Part shown: one piece after another, positions 29,746 through 39,012 of the stretch | Layout: each line of letters opens with the position of its first letter | How positions within the stretch are numbered: the first letter of the stretch is position 1 | Source of the DNA: CAIWHR01 sp963809965 | GTDB taxonomy: Bacteria > Pseudomonadota > Gammaproteobacteria > Burkholderiales > Casimicrobiaceae | NCBI GenBank assembly: GCA_963809965.1 | Contig: CAWELU010000036.1 | Coordinates: 62,001-126,000, forward strand | DNA length: 64,000 nt | Direction of reading: 5' to 3' | Position numbers and translations under genes: made by a program | The notes under the pieces: generated by a model | The model's database searches: none | What the model saw: the letters and a program-made list of their open reading frames with translations, nothing else | Told to the model about the DNA's origin: nothing

Positions 29746-30681
29746 ATGAACGCAGTTGTCGAGTTTCCCGCACTAGCGACGTTGAGTGCATACAAGCAAC
29801 TCGAAATGGAATTCGATCCAGAGCTGCGGACACTCTTCTCGTGGATGCGGCCAACGCCACGGCCTTGTTTTAATGCCGAGTTGCTCGAGGAAGTTCAGAA
29901 ATGCGAACAACTCCTCGAATCGAACCAAGGCCACCTCAATCACTGCGGTCGCCGGGAGCGCGTCGATTACCTTGTGGCCGGAAGCCGTGTCCCCGGGGTT
30001 TTCAACTTGGGTGGCGATCTCAGCATGTTCTTGCAAGCGATCATGCGGCAGGATCGTCAACTTCTTTCCTACTACGCCAACCTATGCGTTGAAAACATTC
30101 ATCGGCGGGTACGAGGATTTGGTGCGCAAATCAGCACGATCACGTTAGTGCAAGGCAAAGCGCTAGGCGGCGGTTTCGAATGTGTGTTGGCTGCCGACAT
30201 TATCGTCGCCGAACGCAGTGCGAGCATGTCGTTGCCTGAGGTATTGTTTAACTTGTTTCCCGGAATGGGCGCGGTTAGCTTTTTGGCGCGCCGGTGCGGA
30301 CTAAGGAAAGCGGAGGAGATTGTAACCAGCGGCCAGGTATTTACCGCCAAGGAAATGTACGAACTTGGCGTTGTCGATGAGTTGGTCGAGGATGGACTTG
30401 GCTTGGAATCGACACGACTACTGATCCAGCATCGGCAGCGTCGTGCAAATACCTACCGAGCGCTGCAGAGCGCTAAGCAGTTCTATCAACCGATTACGCT
30501 AGACGAGCTCAAAGGTATTGTTGGCGTTTGGGTCGAAGCCGCACTTCAGCTGGATACGCGTGATCTACGCATGATGGCGAGGTTGCTTCGCGCGCAAGAC
30601 AAACTTCTCGAAGCTCCCGACGAAGCAGCGGTGGATGCCATATACGCACCTTCGCCCATCGCTGCAATCCAGAATCGCTAG
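29746..30681 (+). CDS. rpfF: RpfF-like DSF (diffusible signal factor) synthase
   Basis: A 311-residue crotonase-fold enzyme matching RpfF rather than generic enoyl-CoA hydratases: GVFNLGGDLSMF, LVQGKALGGGFECVLAADII, LPEVLFNLFPGMGAVSFL, and the end with W-x-E-AALQLDTRDLRMMARLLRAQ. The two catalytic glutamates sit at E145 (GGGFE) and E165 (LPEV), with the 20-residue spacing of Xanthomonas RpfF E141/E161. RpfF converts 3-hydroxyacyl-ACP to a cis-2-unsaturated fatty acid signal through dehydratase and thioesterase activity. The ATG at 29746 follows AAGGGGG. It ends 12 bp from the convergent rpfC-like gene, the Xanthomonas arrangement. Identified by eye from family motifs. Confidence 0.85.
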   Translation: MNAVVEFPALATLSAYKQLEMEFDPELRTLFSWMRPTPRPCFNAELLEEVQKCEQLLESNQGHLNHCGRRERVDYLVAGSRVPGVFNLGGDLSMFLQAIMRQDRQLLSYYANLCVENIHRRVRGFGAQISTITLVQGKALGGGFECVLAADIIVAERSASMSLPEVLFNLFPGMGAVSFLARRCGLRKAEEIVTSGQVFTAKEMYELGVVDELVEDGLGLESTRLLIQHRQRRANTYRALQSAKQFYQPITLDELKGIVGVWVEAALQLDTRDLRMMARLLRAQDKLLEAPDEAAVDAIYAPSPIAAIQNR

Positions 30682-30693
30682 CCTGCGTTCACG

Positions 30694-33240
30694 CTAAAGC
30701 GACGCGCGATGCCTTTCCTGGCGGTAGGAGTCCAGTTGCGCTGACGTCGCGTCAAAGCACTTGCGAAGTTCAATCACTAGTGTGCGCAGCCGTGCATTGT
30801 CGCCCTGCGCGGCTGCCTGATCGATATCTACGCATCGAACCGCGAGTTGTTGGGCCCCAATCCCAAGTGCTGCGCCCCTAATGGCGTGAGTCACGTCTGG
30901 AACATCGGCTATCCGACTTCCGGACACCGCTGCATCAAGACGTCGTAACATTGTCTCAACATCTGCACAGAACCCATGTAGGAGTTTCGACAGAAAGTCG
31001 GTATTGCTTGCAATCTTTTCGACGTCCCGCAACCGAGCCCGGTCAATAAATGGTACCGCACCGCGCGACACGGATGCGGAGATAGGTTGTGACATTGCTG
31101 CTTTGCCGTTCGTCGCGCGGCGCGCTAGGCGATCGACGACCTGAAGCAATACCGCCGCGTCAAAGGGCTTTCCAACGAACTCGTCGGCTCCGACTTGGCG
31201 CGCGCGTTCGCGTGTTTCTGGCGTTACGGACGCGGACAGAATCACCGCGGGCAGTCTTGTCCCCGTTGGTTCCATTGTCCTTATCGCCATAAGAACCTCT
31301 AGACCACTTCGCTCTGGCATGTTGAAATCCAGAATCGCGATGTCAAGCTTGCTTCGTTCATACAGATCTAACGCCTCCTCACCGTCTGACGCCAAGACCA
31401 CGGTATGTCCGGCGCTTTCTAAGAGCTGTCGAATGATTGTCTGATTTGTGACATTGTCCTCCGCGACAAGAATGCGCAAAGGCTGACGCTGCTGTTTGAG
31501 CATTAGCCCGAGGTCGATAACCTCAGCCCCCCCGCGGGTCTCACTTGTCGTAGCTAAATGGATAGCATTGCGGACGATTCGCGGTGAGGCATCCGGACCA
31601 ATCCAGGTAACACCTTCGATCTCACGTAGCCGTCTTGCCTCCAATCCACTAGGAGGTGTGAGCGCTAGGTAGATCATTGCCGTTGGCATTTCACCCTGCT
31701 CTACGGCAATCCTCTCAAACACGTTGCAAGCGGAATTCACATCGCCGGAGGCAAAAACGGCAGGTGCGACACCATCCTGTCGTTGCAGCGATTGAACTCG
31801 CGCCACCGCAGCAGAAACCGAGCTTGCAACCTCGATTCGGCCGCATGCAGAATTGAGAAGCGGTCGGAATCGCGCTAGCGTGTCAGCATTGGCGACGACC
31901 ACGCCTGCGACATCTGGATCGGCTGAGGTAGATACGTCGCGTGTCGGCGTCGAGCGAAGCAATGGCAGCTCAAACCAGAACGTGCTGCCCTCGCCGAGCG
32001 CGCTCGTTACCCCAATTGCGCCGCCCATCAATTCGACTAGTTGCTTGGCGATCGTCGTGCCGAGGCCGGTGCCACCGTAGCGACGCGTCGTCGAATCATC
32101 GGCCTGAACGAATTGCTCGAAGATTCTCTTTTGTGCGCGGTCGCTAATCCCAATTCCAGTGTCCCGCACTTCAAACCGAACACGGTAACCCTCTTGTGTT
32201 TCCCCGGTAAGTTCTACGCCAATCGTGACGTGGCCCCGCTCCGTAAACTTTATTGCATTGGAGATCAGATTGACCAACACCTGTCGCAGGTGGTGCGGAT
32301 CGCCTCTAAGGCGGTAGTCGATCGCAGGATCGACCATTGCGCGAAGCGAAATGCCCTTCCCAGTGGCATGTGGCCGAAGAAGTCGTATTAAACCATTCAG
32401 AATTGCATGGAGATCAAAGTCGGCAATCTCAACGGCGATCCGGCCGGCCTCAATTTTCGAGATATCCAGAACGTCATCGACCAGCGATCGCAGCAAGGAA
32501 ACGGAGTGGCGAAGGAGGCGCATAAATTCGGTTTGCGTCGGGCCAAGCTCCGTTGTTTGCAATAGATCTGTAATCCCGACGATGCCGTTCAGCGGCGTAC
32601 GCATCTCATGGCTCATGTTGGCCAAGAAGGAACTCTTCGCACGGTTCGCTTCTTCGGCGCGCGCACGCGCTTCGTGAATCCGCTTCAGTAGCGTTGAGAC
32701 GTAAAGCGGAAGAACGATTAGCGAAACGACCAGTCCCCAGCCGATCACCGGCTCTTTGTGCCACCAAGGCGCAAATAGGACGACGGATATGAATCCAGAC
32801 AGGCATAAGGCCTGACAAAGGAATAAATAAGCGCGACCAAACCGAAAGCCATTACCAAACGTGATGAATAGATAGACCCCAATAAGCCCAACCCCCTCAC
32901 TTCCAGTCAGCAAGAGCGCAAACGTGGTACCACCAGCATCTGCCAACATTCCCACGATTCGCCGAGGGGGATTTGCGTTTGGCCAAATGCAAATCGACGC
33001 AAAGATGACGATAGAGACCACAAAGAACCCAACCAACCCGATCAGTAGTTCACGATCCGCAACGCCGAGCGGTGCCGCCGTCGTAAGGGACGCGACCCAC
33101 ATGTAAAGGGTAATGAGACCGACCAGGACGATACGGAGGATCGCCTGTTCGTGCTCGCTGTCGGTACGCCCTTTCAACCGGCGTACAAGCGCCCGTATTG
33201 GCGCAACGAGTCGAGCGGATCTGGAGTGATTTTCACTCAT
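30694..33240 (-). CDS. rpfC: RpfC-like hybrid sensor histidine kinase
   Basis: About 848 residues. The N-terminal input region begins LKGRTDSEHEQ, followed by five or six membrane helices (36-185) including IVGMLADAGG and FITFGNGFRFG, close to the DSF sensor RpfC. It is followed by HisKA with FLANMSHEMRTPLNG (phospho-His211), HATPase_c with NAIKFTERG, DTGIGIS and GGTGLGTTIAKQL, a receiver domain with ILVAEDN and LDFNMPE (phospho-Asp), and a C-terminal Hpt domain with HAIRGAALG. This five-module order is that of RpfC, which senses DSF and also binds RpfF. No rpfG response regulator is in the window, so the phosphorelay output is unknown. The start is taken at 33240 (MSENHSRS); no clear ribosome site is visible, and an ATG at 33300 is possible. 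Confidence 0.87.
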   Translation of the reverse strand: MSENHSRSARLVAPIRALVRRLKGRTDSEHEQAILRIVLVGLITLYMWVASLTTAAPLGVADRELLIGLVGFFVVSIVIFASICIWPNANPPRRIVGMLADAGGTTFALLLTGSEGVGLIGVYLFITFGNGFRFGRAYLFLCQALCLSGFISVVLFAPWWHKEPVIGWGLVVSLIVLPLYVSTLLKRIHEARARAEEANRAKSSFLANMSHEMRTPLNGIVGITDLLQTTELGPTQTEFMRLLRHSVSLLRSLVDDVLDISKIEAGRIAVEIADFDLHAILNGLIRLLRPHATGKGISLRAMVDPAIDYRLRGDPHHLRQVLVNLISNAIKFTERGHVTIGVELTGETQEGYRVRFEVRDTGIGISDRAQKRIFEQFVQADDSTTRRYGGTGLGTTIAKQLVELMGGAIGVTSALGEGSTFWFELPLLRSTPTRDVSTSADPDVAGVVVANADTLARFRPLLNSACGRIEVASSVSAAVARVQSLQRQDGVAPAVFASGDVNSACNVFERIAVEQGEMPTAMIYLALTPPSGLEARRLREIEGVTWIGPDASPRIVRNAIHLATTSETRGGAEVIDLGLMLKQQRQPLRILVAEDNVTNQTIIRQLLESAGHTVVLASDGEEALDLYERSKLDIAILDFNMPERSGLEVLMAIRTMEPTGTRLPAVILSASVTPETRERARQVGADEFVGKPFDAAVLLQVVDRLARRATNGKAAMSQPISASVSRGAVPFIDRARLRDVEKIASNTDFLSKLLHGFCADVETMLRRLDAAVSGSRIADVPDVTHAIRGAALGIGAQQLAVRCVDIDQAAAQGDNARLRTLVIELRKCFDATSAQLDSYRQERHRASL

Positions 33241-33531
33241 GCTAGGCGGAACAGCAATTCTCGTGCCGTTGTTACGTTTAATGCCAGTACCCAATATCAT
33301 GCCGCGAACCGGGCTCCGGCATCATCCTCCCCACCCAGTCTTGGCGCAAGGCGCTATCGTTTGCATGGGTTGGGGCTTGGTCGATCGTGTTAGCCAGGTC
33401 ATCCAAGAGTCCCGGAATTGCCAGCTGGCGGTCCCAAGCAACGGGAGCCCTTCCCCCATCCGGCGATAGGCGAATCGCAACCACTCATTATCGGCGCTCC
33501 GCGTCAAATTCTGCCGGAAAGGACAATTCCA
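33241..33531. other. 291-bp gap between the hydrolase and rpfC-like genes
   Basis: This stretch lies upstream of rpfC and downstream of the hydrolase, both on the minus strand. Short frames exist, but none has recognisable features or a ribosome site. It presumably carries the rpfC promoter; I could not identify a clear -10/-35 pair. Confidence 0.4.
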
Positions 33532-34602
33532 CTACCTTCGGATACCGGTCCGTTTTGTCCGAAACGGGCGGCCCGAGCGCGCCTTATCCGCCCGGTTTTC
33601 GACCATTGGCGGCCTCGGCGGTACACCATCGCGAATGTATGCGAGAGCTATCGGCCACAACGCTGCTTCGGCGATGCGGCTAAGGAACCCAAAATGTCCG
33701 ATGCGTTTCAGGCCCACCTGCCCCGGAGCCAGTTCCACTTGCATTGCGTCGATTCGTGGGAACTCTCGCCGAAAACGGCGCGTTCCGGCTGAGGTCGCAA
33801 AGGCATCGTCTGTGAATCCAAGCATGAGCGCGTTACCCGTCGCCGACGCACAACGGTGGAAGAAGGCAATGGATCGAGTCGGATCTCTACCTGAATATAC
33901 CTTCGCTTTCGGATCCGCGGTTCGACGCGCAGCCCACTGCAAAGCGATTTCCCGTGGAATGTCATCACCCAGCCGCAACCGTCGGCCCGGGAAGTAACCA
34001 AACGCATGGGTCAGCACGGGCATGACACCATGCCAGAGTAACGCCATCGGCCAGCGAAGCAGCGGGCGATAATCGCCGAAGTAGGCCGTGTGCGCCCCTA
34101 CAAATACCATTCGGGAGAGCATGTCTATGTTTGGCGCTGCGCCCATCAGATATGCGCCAATTGAATGCGCTACCCCAACAAGGGCACTGGTGGGGTACTG
34201 CTTATGAACAAGGGCTATCGCTCCGGCACAGTCGTATTCGGACCAGTCTTCTACCGTTGCTGAAAAACCGCGGAGCTGTATGGGTCTTGACCCTCCGATT
34301 CCACGATAGTCGTAAACTAGAGTTGGTATTCCGGCCTTGCCCAGAAATCGAGCGAAATTGGAATATCGGAACGCGGGAACTCCGCCACCACAATTTACGA
34401 CAACCGCAAGAGTAGGCGGCACGGCATCCATGGGGGCGTAAATGACCCCACCTAGATCGAATCCATCAAGGGCAGGAAACGTTATTGGTGTTTCAACTAC
34501 CGAATGGTTGGGTCCGTTATCCATTCTTGGGGAAAACCGATCGTGCCACCAATGTGATCCGGTCCGCTGATACCTCATGTTGTACGGCGCAAAGAAATGC
34601 AC
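33532..34602 (-). CDS. Alpha/beta hydrolase of the signalling island
   Basis: Up to 356 residues of an alpha/beta hydrolase of the COG4757-like group: VVVNCGGGVPAFRYSNFARFL (strand and oxyanion region), VYDYRGIGGSRP, nucleophile Ser147 in GVAHSIGAY, and a late His in IGHFGFLS. Substrate is unknown. The island context, with a fatty-acid signal synthase and sensor, raises the idea of signal or acyl-thioester turnover, but nothing in the sequence proves it. The upstream ATG at 34602 and the internal one at 34524 (MDNGPNHS) are both possible, and the fold starts after the latter. Codon usage is of the lower-GC island type. It is the last gene before the GC-rich core resumes. Confidence 0.78.
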   Translation of the reverse strand: MHFFAPYNMRYQRTGSHWWHDRFSPRMDNGPNHSVVETPITFPALDGFDLGGVIYAPMDAVPPTLAVVVNCGGGVPAFRYSNFARFLGKAGIPTLVYDYRGIGGSRPIQLRGFSATVEDWSEYDCAGAIALVHKQYPTSALVGVAHSIGAYLMGAAPNIDMLSRMVFVGAHTAYFGDYRPLLRWPMALLWHGVMPVLTHAFGYFPGRRLRLGDDIPREIALQWAARRTADPKAKVYSGRDPTRSIAFFHRCASATGNALMLGFTDDAFATSAGTRRFRREFPRIDAMQVELAPGQVGLKRIGHFGFLSRIAEAALWPIALAYIRDGVPPRPPMVENRADKARSGRPFRTKRTGIRR

Positions 34603-34797
34603 CTACCAATTCTGGACCGTTTATTACCGATACGGATCAATCAGCAAACGGCAGGGGCTCGTGCTTTCGAAATCGGGCGGCCTACGAGACGCTGGTCTTC
34701 CACCAAGGTGCAGCCCGAGAGACGATCTGCGTAAGATTTGCCGGGAGCCTATCCAGATCTTGGAAATTTGAACAGTCCAACAACGCCGACAGCCGTC

Positions 34798-35523
34798 CTA
34801 GAATTCCATTCGCCGCCAAACCCCATCAACCAGCCCCTCGACCGGACGAAAAGTCGCCTTGTACGCCATCTTTCTGCTCTGGGCGATCCAATAGCCGAGG
34901 TACAGATAGGGCAAACCAAGGACGCGGCAACGCTCGACCTGCCAAAGCACGTTGTACGTGCCGAAGCTTGCCCCGGGAATCCCCGGCTCGAAGAAGGTAT
35001 AGACCGACGAAAGTCCATCGGCGAGTAGGTCGACGAGGCTCACCATTCGCAGAACCCCGGCCTGCCGGAATTCGAACAGGTCGGTCGAAACATTGCTATG
35101 CAGGAGGAAATGCTGGTACTGCTCGCGGCTATCCTGGTCCATGCCGCCACCCGGATGGCGGTGCTGCTGGTACCGCAAATAAAGCGCGTAATGTTCGGCA
35201 TTGAACGCCAAACTGTGCCTAATTGCCGTTAACTCCGCGTGATTGCGGAGGCATCGACGTTGCGCCCGATTGGGTCGAAAGTTGGCAGCCGGCACCCTCA
35301 CCGGGACACACGCACGACATTGGTCGCAATACGGACGGTAGGTGAACGCCCCGCTGCGCCGGAACCCCAGCCGGACCAATTGGCTGTAGACATGGGTGTC
35401 GATCAGGTGACTCGGGGTCGCCACCTGCGACCGGGCAGCCCGATCGGGCAGGTAACTGCAGGGGTACGGGGCAGTCGCGTAGAACTGCAGCGAAGCGAGG
35501 GGGAGATCGTTGAGTTTGGTCAC
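34798..35523 (-). CDS. bpt: Aspartate/glutamate leucyltransferase (bacterial protein transferase)
   Basis: A 241-residue protein of the arginyl-transferase ATE/Bpt family. It has the N-terminal Cys cluster (PYPCSYLP, then YCDQCRACVPVRV) and the C-terminal GNAT-like part with GLSSVYTFFEPG, SFGTYNVLWQVE and LYLGYWIAQSRKMAYKA. Bpt transfers leucine from Leu-tRNA to proteins with N-terminal Asp or Glu, marking them for ClpS/ClpAP. It starts with GTG at 35523, overlapping the aat stop as GTGA, so both N-degron transferases are translated together. Length and motifs are standard. Confidence 0.93.
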   Translation of the reverse strand: MTKLNDLPLASLQFYATAPYPCSYLPDRAARSQVATPSHLIDTHVYSQLVRLGFRRSGAFTYRPYCDQCRACVPVRVPAANFRPNRAQRRCLRNHAELTAIRHSLAFNAEHYALYLRYQQHRHPGGGMDQDSREQYQHFLLHSNVSTDLFEFRQAGVLRMVSLVDLLADGLSSVYTFFEPGIPGASFGTYNVLWQVERCRVLGLPYLYLGYWIAQSRKMAYKATFRPVEGLVDGVWRRMEF

Positions 35524-36227
35524 GCCAGCACGTCCGATGCCGGCTGCGGCATCCAATGACCGTCCGGCGCGGGGCAGTTTACCAACGCCGCAACCCGCTC
35601 CGCAAATTCGCGACGCGGAACGGGTCGAGCCCCGAACGAGGCCAGATGTGCGGTTTCCTGTTGGCAATCGACAAGGGGAAACCCCAGCCCCCGCAAGATT
35701 GCGACGAGATGCGCCAGCGCGACTTTCGACGCGTCCGGTTCCCGCGCGAACATCGATTCGCCGTAGAACATGCGGCCGATGGCAACCCCGTATAGCCCGC
35801 CAACCAGTCGTCCTTCCCGCCACGCCTCCACCGAGTGCACGTAACCTCGGTCGAACAGGGTCGCATAGGATTCGACGATCGCGGGCGTGATCCACGTCCC
35901 GGATTGACCGTGCCGCAGCGTCGCGGCACACGCACGGATCACTTCGCGAAACGCCGAATCGGCACGGATCTCGAATCGCTGCTGCCTGACGACTTTGCGC
36001 AGCGACCGGGCCATCCGGAATTGATCGACATGTAACACCATTCTCGGGTTCGGGCTCCACCACAATACCGGCTGTCCCTCGGCGTACCAGGGGAAGATGC
36101 CCTGCCGATAAGCGTCCAGCAAGCGCTCAGGTGTGAGCTCGGCGGTCGCCGCGAGCAGTCCGTTAACCTCGTCCAGCGCCGTTTCGATTGGCGGGAAGGG
36201 CACATCGGGTCGAAGCCACGGGATCAT
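35520..36227 (-). CDS. aat: Leucyl/phenylalanyl-tRNA-protein transferase
   Basis: A 235-residue enzyme (E. coli Aat has 234). Typical motifs are GIFPWYAEGQPVLWWSPNPR, SGTWITPAIVESY, GLYGVAIGRMFYGESMF and LVDCQQETAHLASFGA. It adds Leu or Phe from aminoacyl-tRNA to proteins with N-terminal Lys or Arg in the N-degron pathway. The ATG at 36227 (MIPWLRPD) fits the family; a longer reading to 36284 adds an Arg-rich tail. It is first in the aat-bpt unit. Confidence 0.94.
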   Translation of the reverse strand: MIPWLRPDVPFPPIETALDEVNGLLAATAELTPERLLDAYRQGIFPWYAEGQPVLWWSPNPRMVLHVDQFRMARSLRKVVRQQRFEIRADSAFREVIRACAATLRHGQSGTWITPAIVESYATLFDRGYVHSVEAWREGRLVGGLYGVAIGRMFYGESMFAREPDASKVALAHLVAILRGLGFPLVDCQQETAHLASFGARPVPRREFAERVAALVNCPAPDGHWMPQPASDVLA

Positions 36228-36352
36228 GGGTGAATTTTGCCACGCGGCGGCGATCCTATGCCGGCGTGATCGTAACGCGCGCAAGCGCGCGAAATCGCTT
36301 CGCCAAGCATGGTCGCTATGAACGCCGCCAGTGCCGCGAACAGATATGCCCC

Positions 36353-36358
36353 TATAAT
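36353..36358 (+). promoter_or_regulatory. -10 element upstream of tag
   Basis: A perfect TATAAT lies 31 bp before the tag ATG. No strong -35 is recognisable 17 bp upstream, so strength is uncertain. Confidence 0.5.
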
Positions 36359-36388
36359 CGGAGCGATCCGTATTTCATCGTCCAAGCC

Positions 36389-36983
36389 ATGTCGGAATCT
36401 CTCGCCCGTTGCCCTTGGGCGGATGGCAGCGCCCTCTACCGCGACTACCACGACCTCGAGTGGGGAGTTCCGACGCACGACGACTGCATCTTCTTCGAGT
36501 TCCTGATTCTCGAAGGCGCGCAGGCCGGCTTGTCGTGGTCGACGATACTGAACAAGCGTGACGGGTACCGCAAGGCCTATCGCCGGGTTCGATCCGGAGA
36601 AAGTTGCACGGTTCGATTCGCGCTGCGTCGCGCGCCTCGTTTCGAACGAGGCCATCGTCCGCAACCGGCTGAAGATTGCGAGTACGGTAACCAACGCCCG
36701 AGCCTTTCTCGAGCTTAAGGGCGAATTCGGGAGCTTCGACGCTTACGTGTGGACTTTCGTCGGCGGTCGGCCCGTCGTGAACCGGCCACGCACACTGGCG
36801 GATATTCCTGCCAGGACCCCACAATCCGACGCGCTGTCGAAGGATCTCGCGAAACGCGGATTTCGTTTTGTCGGCTCGACGATCGTCTACGCATTCATGC
36901 AGGCGACCGGCGTCGTCAACGACCATCTCATTGCCTGTCCGCGATGGAAGGCCGTGCAGCGCGACTCGCGCACTCCGAAATGA
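36389..36983 (+). CDS. tag: DNA-3-methyladenine glycosylase I (one frameshift as read)
   Basis: About 197 residues if one extra base near 36585 is removed. The first part reads MSESLARCPWADGSALYRDYHDLEWGVP (cut here into known motifs RCPWA and HDLEWGVP), then FEFLILEGAQAGLSW. The rest continues in the next frame with AGFDPEKVARFD, SFDAYVWTFVGG and ATGVVNDHLIACPRW. The zinc ligands Cys (RCPW), His (YHDLEW) and the late His/Cys pair are present. Tag excises 3-methyladenine from DNA. The shift is +1: GCC-TAT is followed by an extra C before GCC-GGG-TTC. As read the enzyme would be truncated after about 65 residues. Confidence 0.88.
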
Positions 36984-37016
36984 GGCGGGCGGCCCCGGTA
37001 GCGGCCACTGATCCGG

Positions 37017-37022
37017 TAGAAT
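37017..37022 (+). promoter_or_regulatory. -10 element of the tRNA-Arg gene
   Basis: TAGAAT ends 13 bp before the mature tRNA 5' end, the expected spacing for a short leader. The -35 region is GC-rich and unconvincing. Confidence 0.45.
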
Positions 37023-37035
37023 GCCCGACGTTCAC

Positions 37036-37111
37036 GCCCCGGTAGCTCAGTGGATAGAGCAGCCCCCTCCTAAGGGGCAGGTCGCACGTTCGATTCGTGT
37101 TCGGGGCGCCA
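37036..37111 (+). tRNA. tRNA-Arg (anticodon CCT)
   Basis: A 76-nt cloverleaf. The acceptor stem GCCCCGG pairs with TCGGGGC (one G-T), and the D arm contains TAGCTCAGTGGATAGAGCA. The anticodon stem GCCCC/GGGGC encloses loop CTCCTAA with anticodon CCT (reads AGG). The T arm contains TTCGATTC and the 3' CCA is encoded at 37109-37111. Discriminator base is G. The anticodon is clear from the loop position. Confidence 0.96.
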
Positions 37112-37157
37112 GTTCCCTCGTCGCTCCGGAACGCGCGCGTCGGATTCGGATCCCGCG

Positions 37158-39012
37158 TTGAATTTCCTGCACCCCGTCCGCTACCGCATCACGCCGATCG
37201 ATCCGCATGCGCACCTGTTCGAGGTGCATTGCACGGTTGTCGATCCGGATGTCGCCGGCCAGCGCTTCCGCCTTCCGTCCTGGATTCCCGGGAGCTACCT
37301 GATTCGAGAATTCGCGCGACACTTCGTGCAAGTTCGCGCCGAATGCAACGGCGTGCCGATCGTCGTCGAGAAGGAAGCCAAGGATCTCTGGCGCGCTGCT
37401 CCATGCACCGGGGCGCTAACCGTCTTCGCGCGTGTCTATGCATTCGACCTGTCGGTCCGCACCGCGTATCTCGACGCGTCGCGCGCCTACTTCAATGGGC
37501 CGTGCGTCTTCCTGTCCCCCGAGGGTCGTGGCGATGCCCCGTGCGAAGTGGAGATCGCTCCTCCGCCCGGGAAGATCGGTTCCGCGTGGCGCGTGGCGAC
37601 GACGCTCCCGCGCGCCGGGCGCGGCGCCGTGGGGCTTCGGAGCCTATCGTGCAGCGAACTACGACGAGCTGATCGACCACCCGGTCGAAATGGCCGATTT
37701 TGCACTCGCGTCGTTCGAGGCCGGTGGCGCCGTGCACGACGTCACCATCACGGGTCGCATCCGTGCGGATTTCGACCGCGTTACGCGCGATCTAGCTCGC
37801 ATCTGTCAGTGGCAAATCGACCTGTTCGACGAAGCGCCGCGCGGCCGCGCACCGTTCGATCGCTACCTGTTCCAGGTCGCCGCCGTCGGCGATGGTTACG
37901 GCGGCCTCGAGCACCGCACGAGCACGAGCCTCGTCTGCCGGCGTGACGACCTGCCCGCCCCAGGCGTCGCGCGGGTCACGGATGCCTATTGCCGCTTTCT
38001 CGGGCTCGCGAGCCATGAGTACTTTCACTGCTGGAACGTCAAGCGGATCAAGCCGGCGGTGTTCGTGCCGTACGATCTGACCCGCGAAAGTTATACGCGC
38101 CAGCTGTGGGCATTCGAGGGCATCACGTCGTATTACGACGACTTGGCACTCGTGCGCAGCGGCGTGGTCGAGCCCAAGCAATACCTGGAGCTCCTCGGCC
38201 GGACGATCACATCGGTGCTGCGCGTTCCCGGCCGGCATGTCCAAAGTGTTGCCGAAGCGAGTTTCGACGCCTGGATCAAGCATTACCGGCCGGACGAGAA
38301 CACGCCGAATGCCGGTGTGAGCTACTACGCCAAGGGCTCACTCGTAGGTCTTGCGCTCGACCTGGAATTGCGTCGCAGGGGCGCGTCGCTCGATGCGGTG
38401 ATGCGCGGGTTGTGGCAGCGGTTTGGACGTGTTGGCATCGGCGTGCCCGAAGACGGGGTCGCACGCATCGCGTCGGAGCAAGCGGGTACCGATCTCGGCG
38501 AATTCTTCATGCGCCATGTCCGTGGCACCGAGGATCCACCGCTCGCCCACTTGCTGCATGACTTTGGCGTCACCCTGAACCTGCGTTCGGCCGCAGGCGC
38601 CAGCGACCTCGGCGGCAAACCGCCCAAGCGCGAAAGCGAGGGCGAGGTTCCGCGCTGCACGCTGGGCGCCATGTTCAGCGGCGGCACCGACGCGAAGCTG
38701 ACTCATGTCTTCACCGGCGGCCCGGCTGAGCGGGCCGGATTGGCGGCCGGCGACGTGGTCGTTGCGATCGATGGACTTCGTGCCACTCGGGAAGGCATTG
38801 CGAGCACGCTGGCACGCCGCAAATCCGGAGACACCATCGCGGTTCATGCCTTCCGTCGCGACGAAATGATCGCTGCGAGCTTGACGCTTGCGGATGCGCC
38901 GCTCGACACCTGCTGGCTATCGCTCCGGGCCGTGATCGACGAAGGCACGCGCCATCGCCGTGACCTGTGGCTGGGCCTCGGACGGGACACCGGTGAAACG
39001 GCTACAGCTTGA
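37158..39012 (+). CDS. M61-family glycyl aminopeptidase with PDZ domain (one frameshift as read)
   Basis: About 617 residues after removing one extra base near 37622. The N-terminal beta domain reads RLPSWIPGSYLIREFARH. The zinc site is HEYFHCWNVKRIKP (HExxH), with a downstream Glu in LWAFEGITSYY. Near the C-terminus a PDZ domain has GGPAERAGLAAGDVVVAIDG. M61 peptidases remove N-terminal glycine or other small residues, and no signal peptide is apparent. The shift is +1: RAG is followed by an extra C and then AAPWGFGAYRAANYDELIDH in the next frame. As read the protein stops before the zinc site. Its end overlaps the convergent PEBP gene by 11 bp. Confidence 0.88.
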
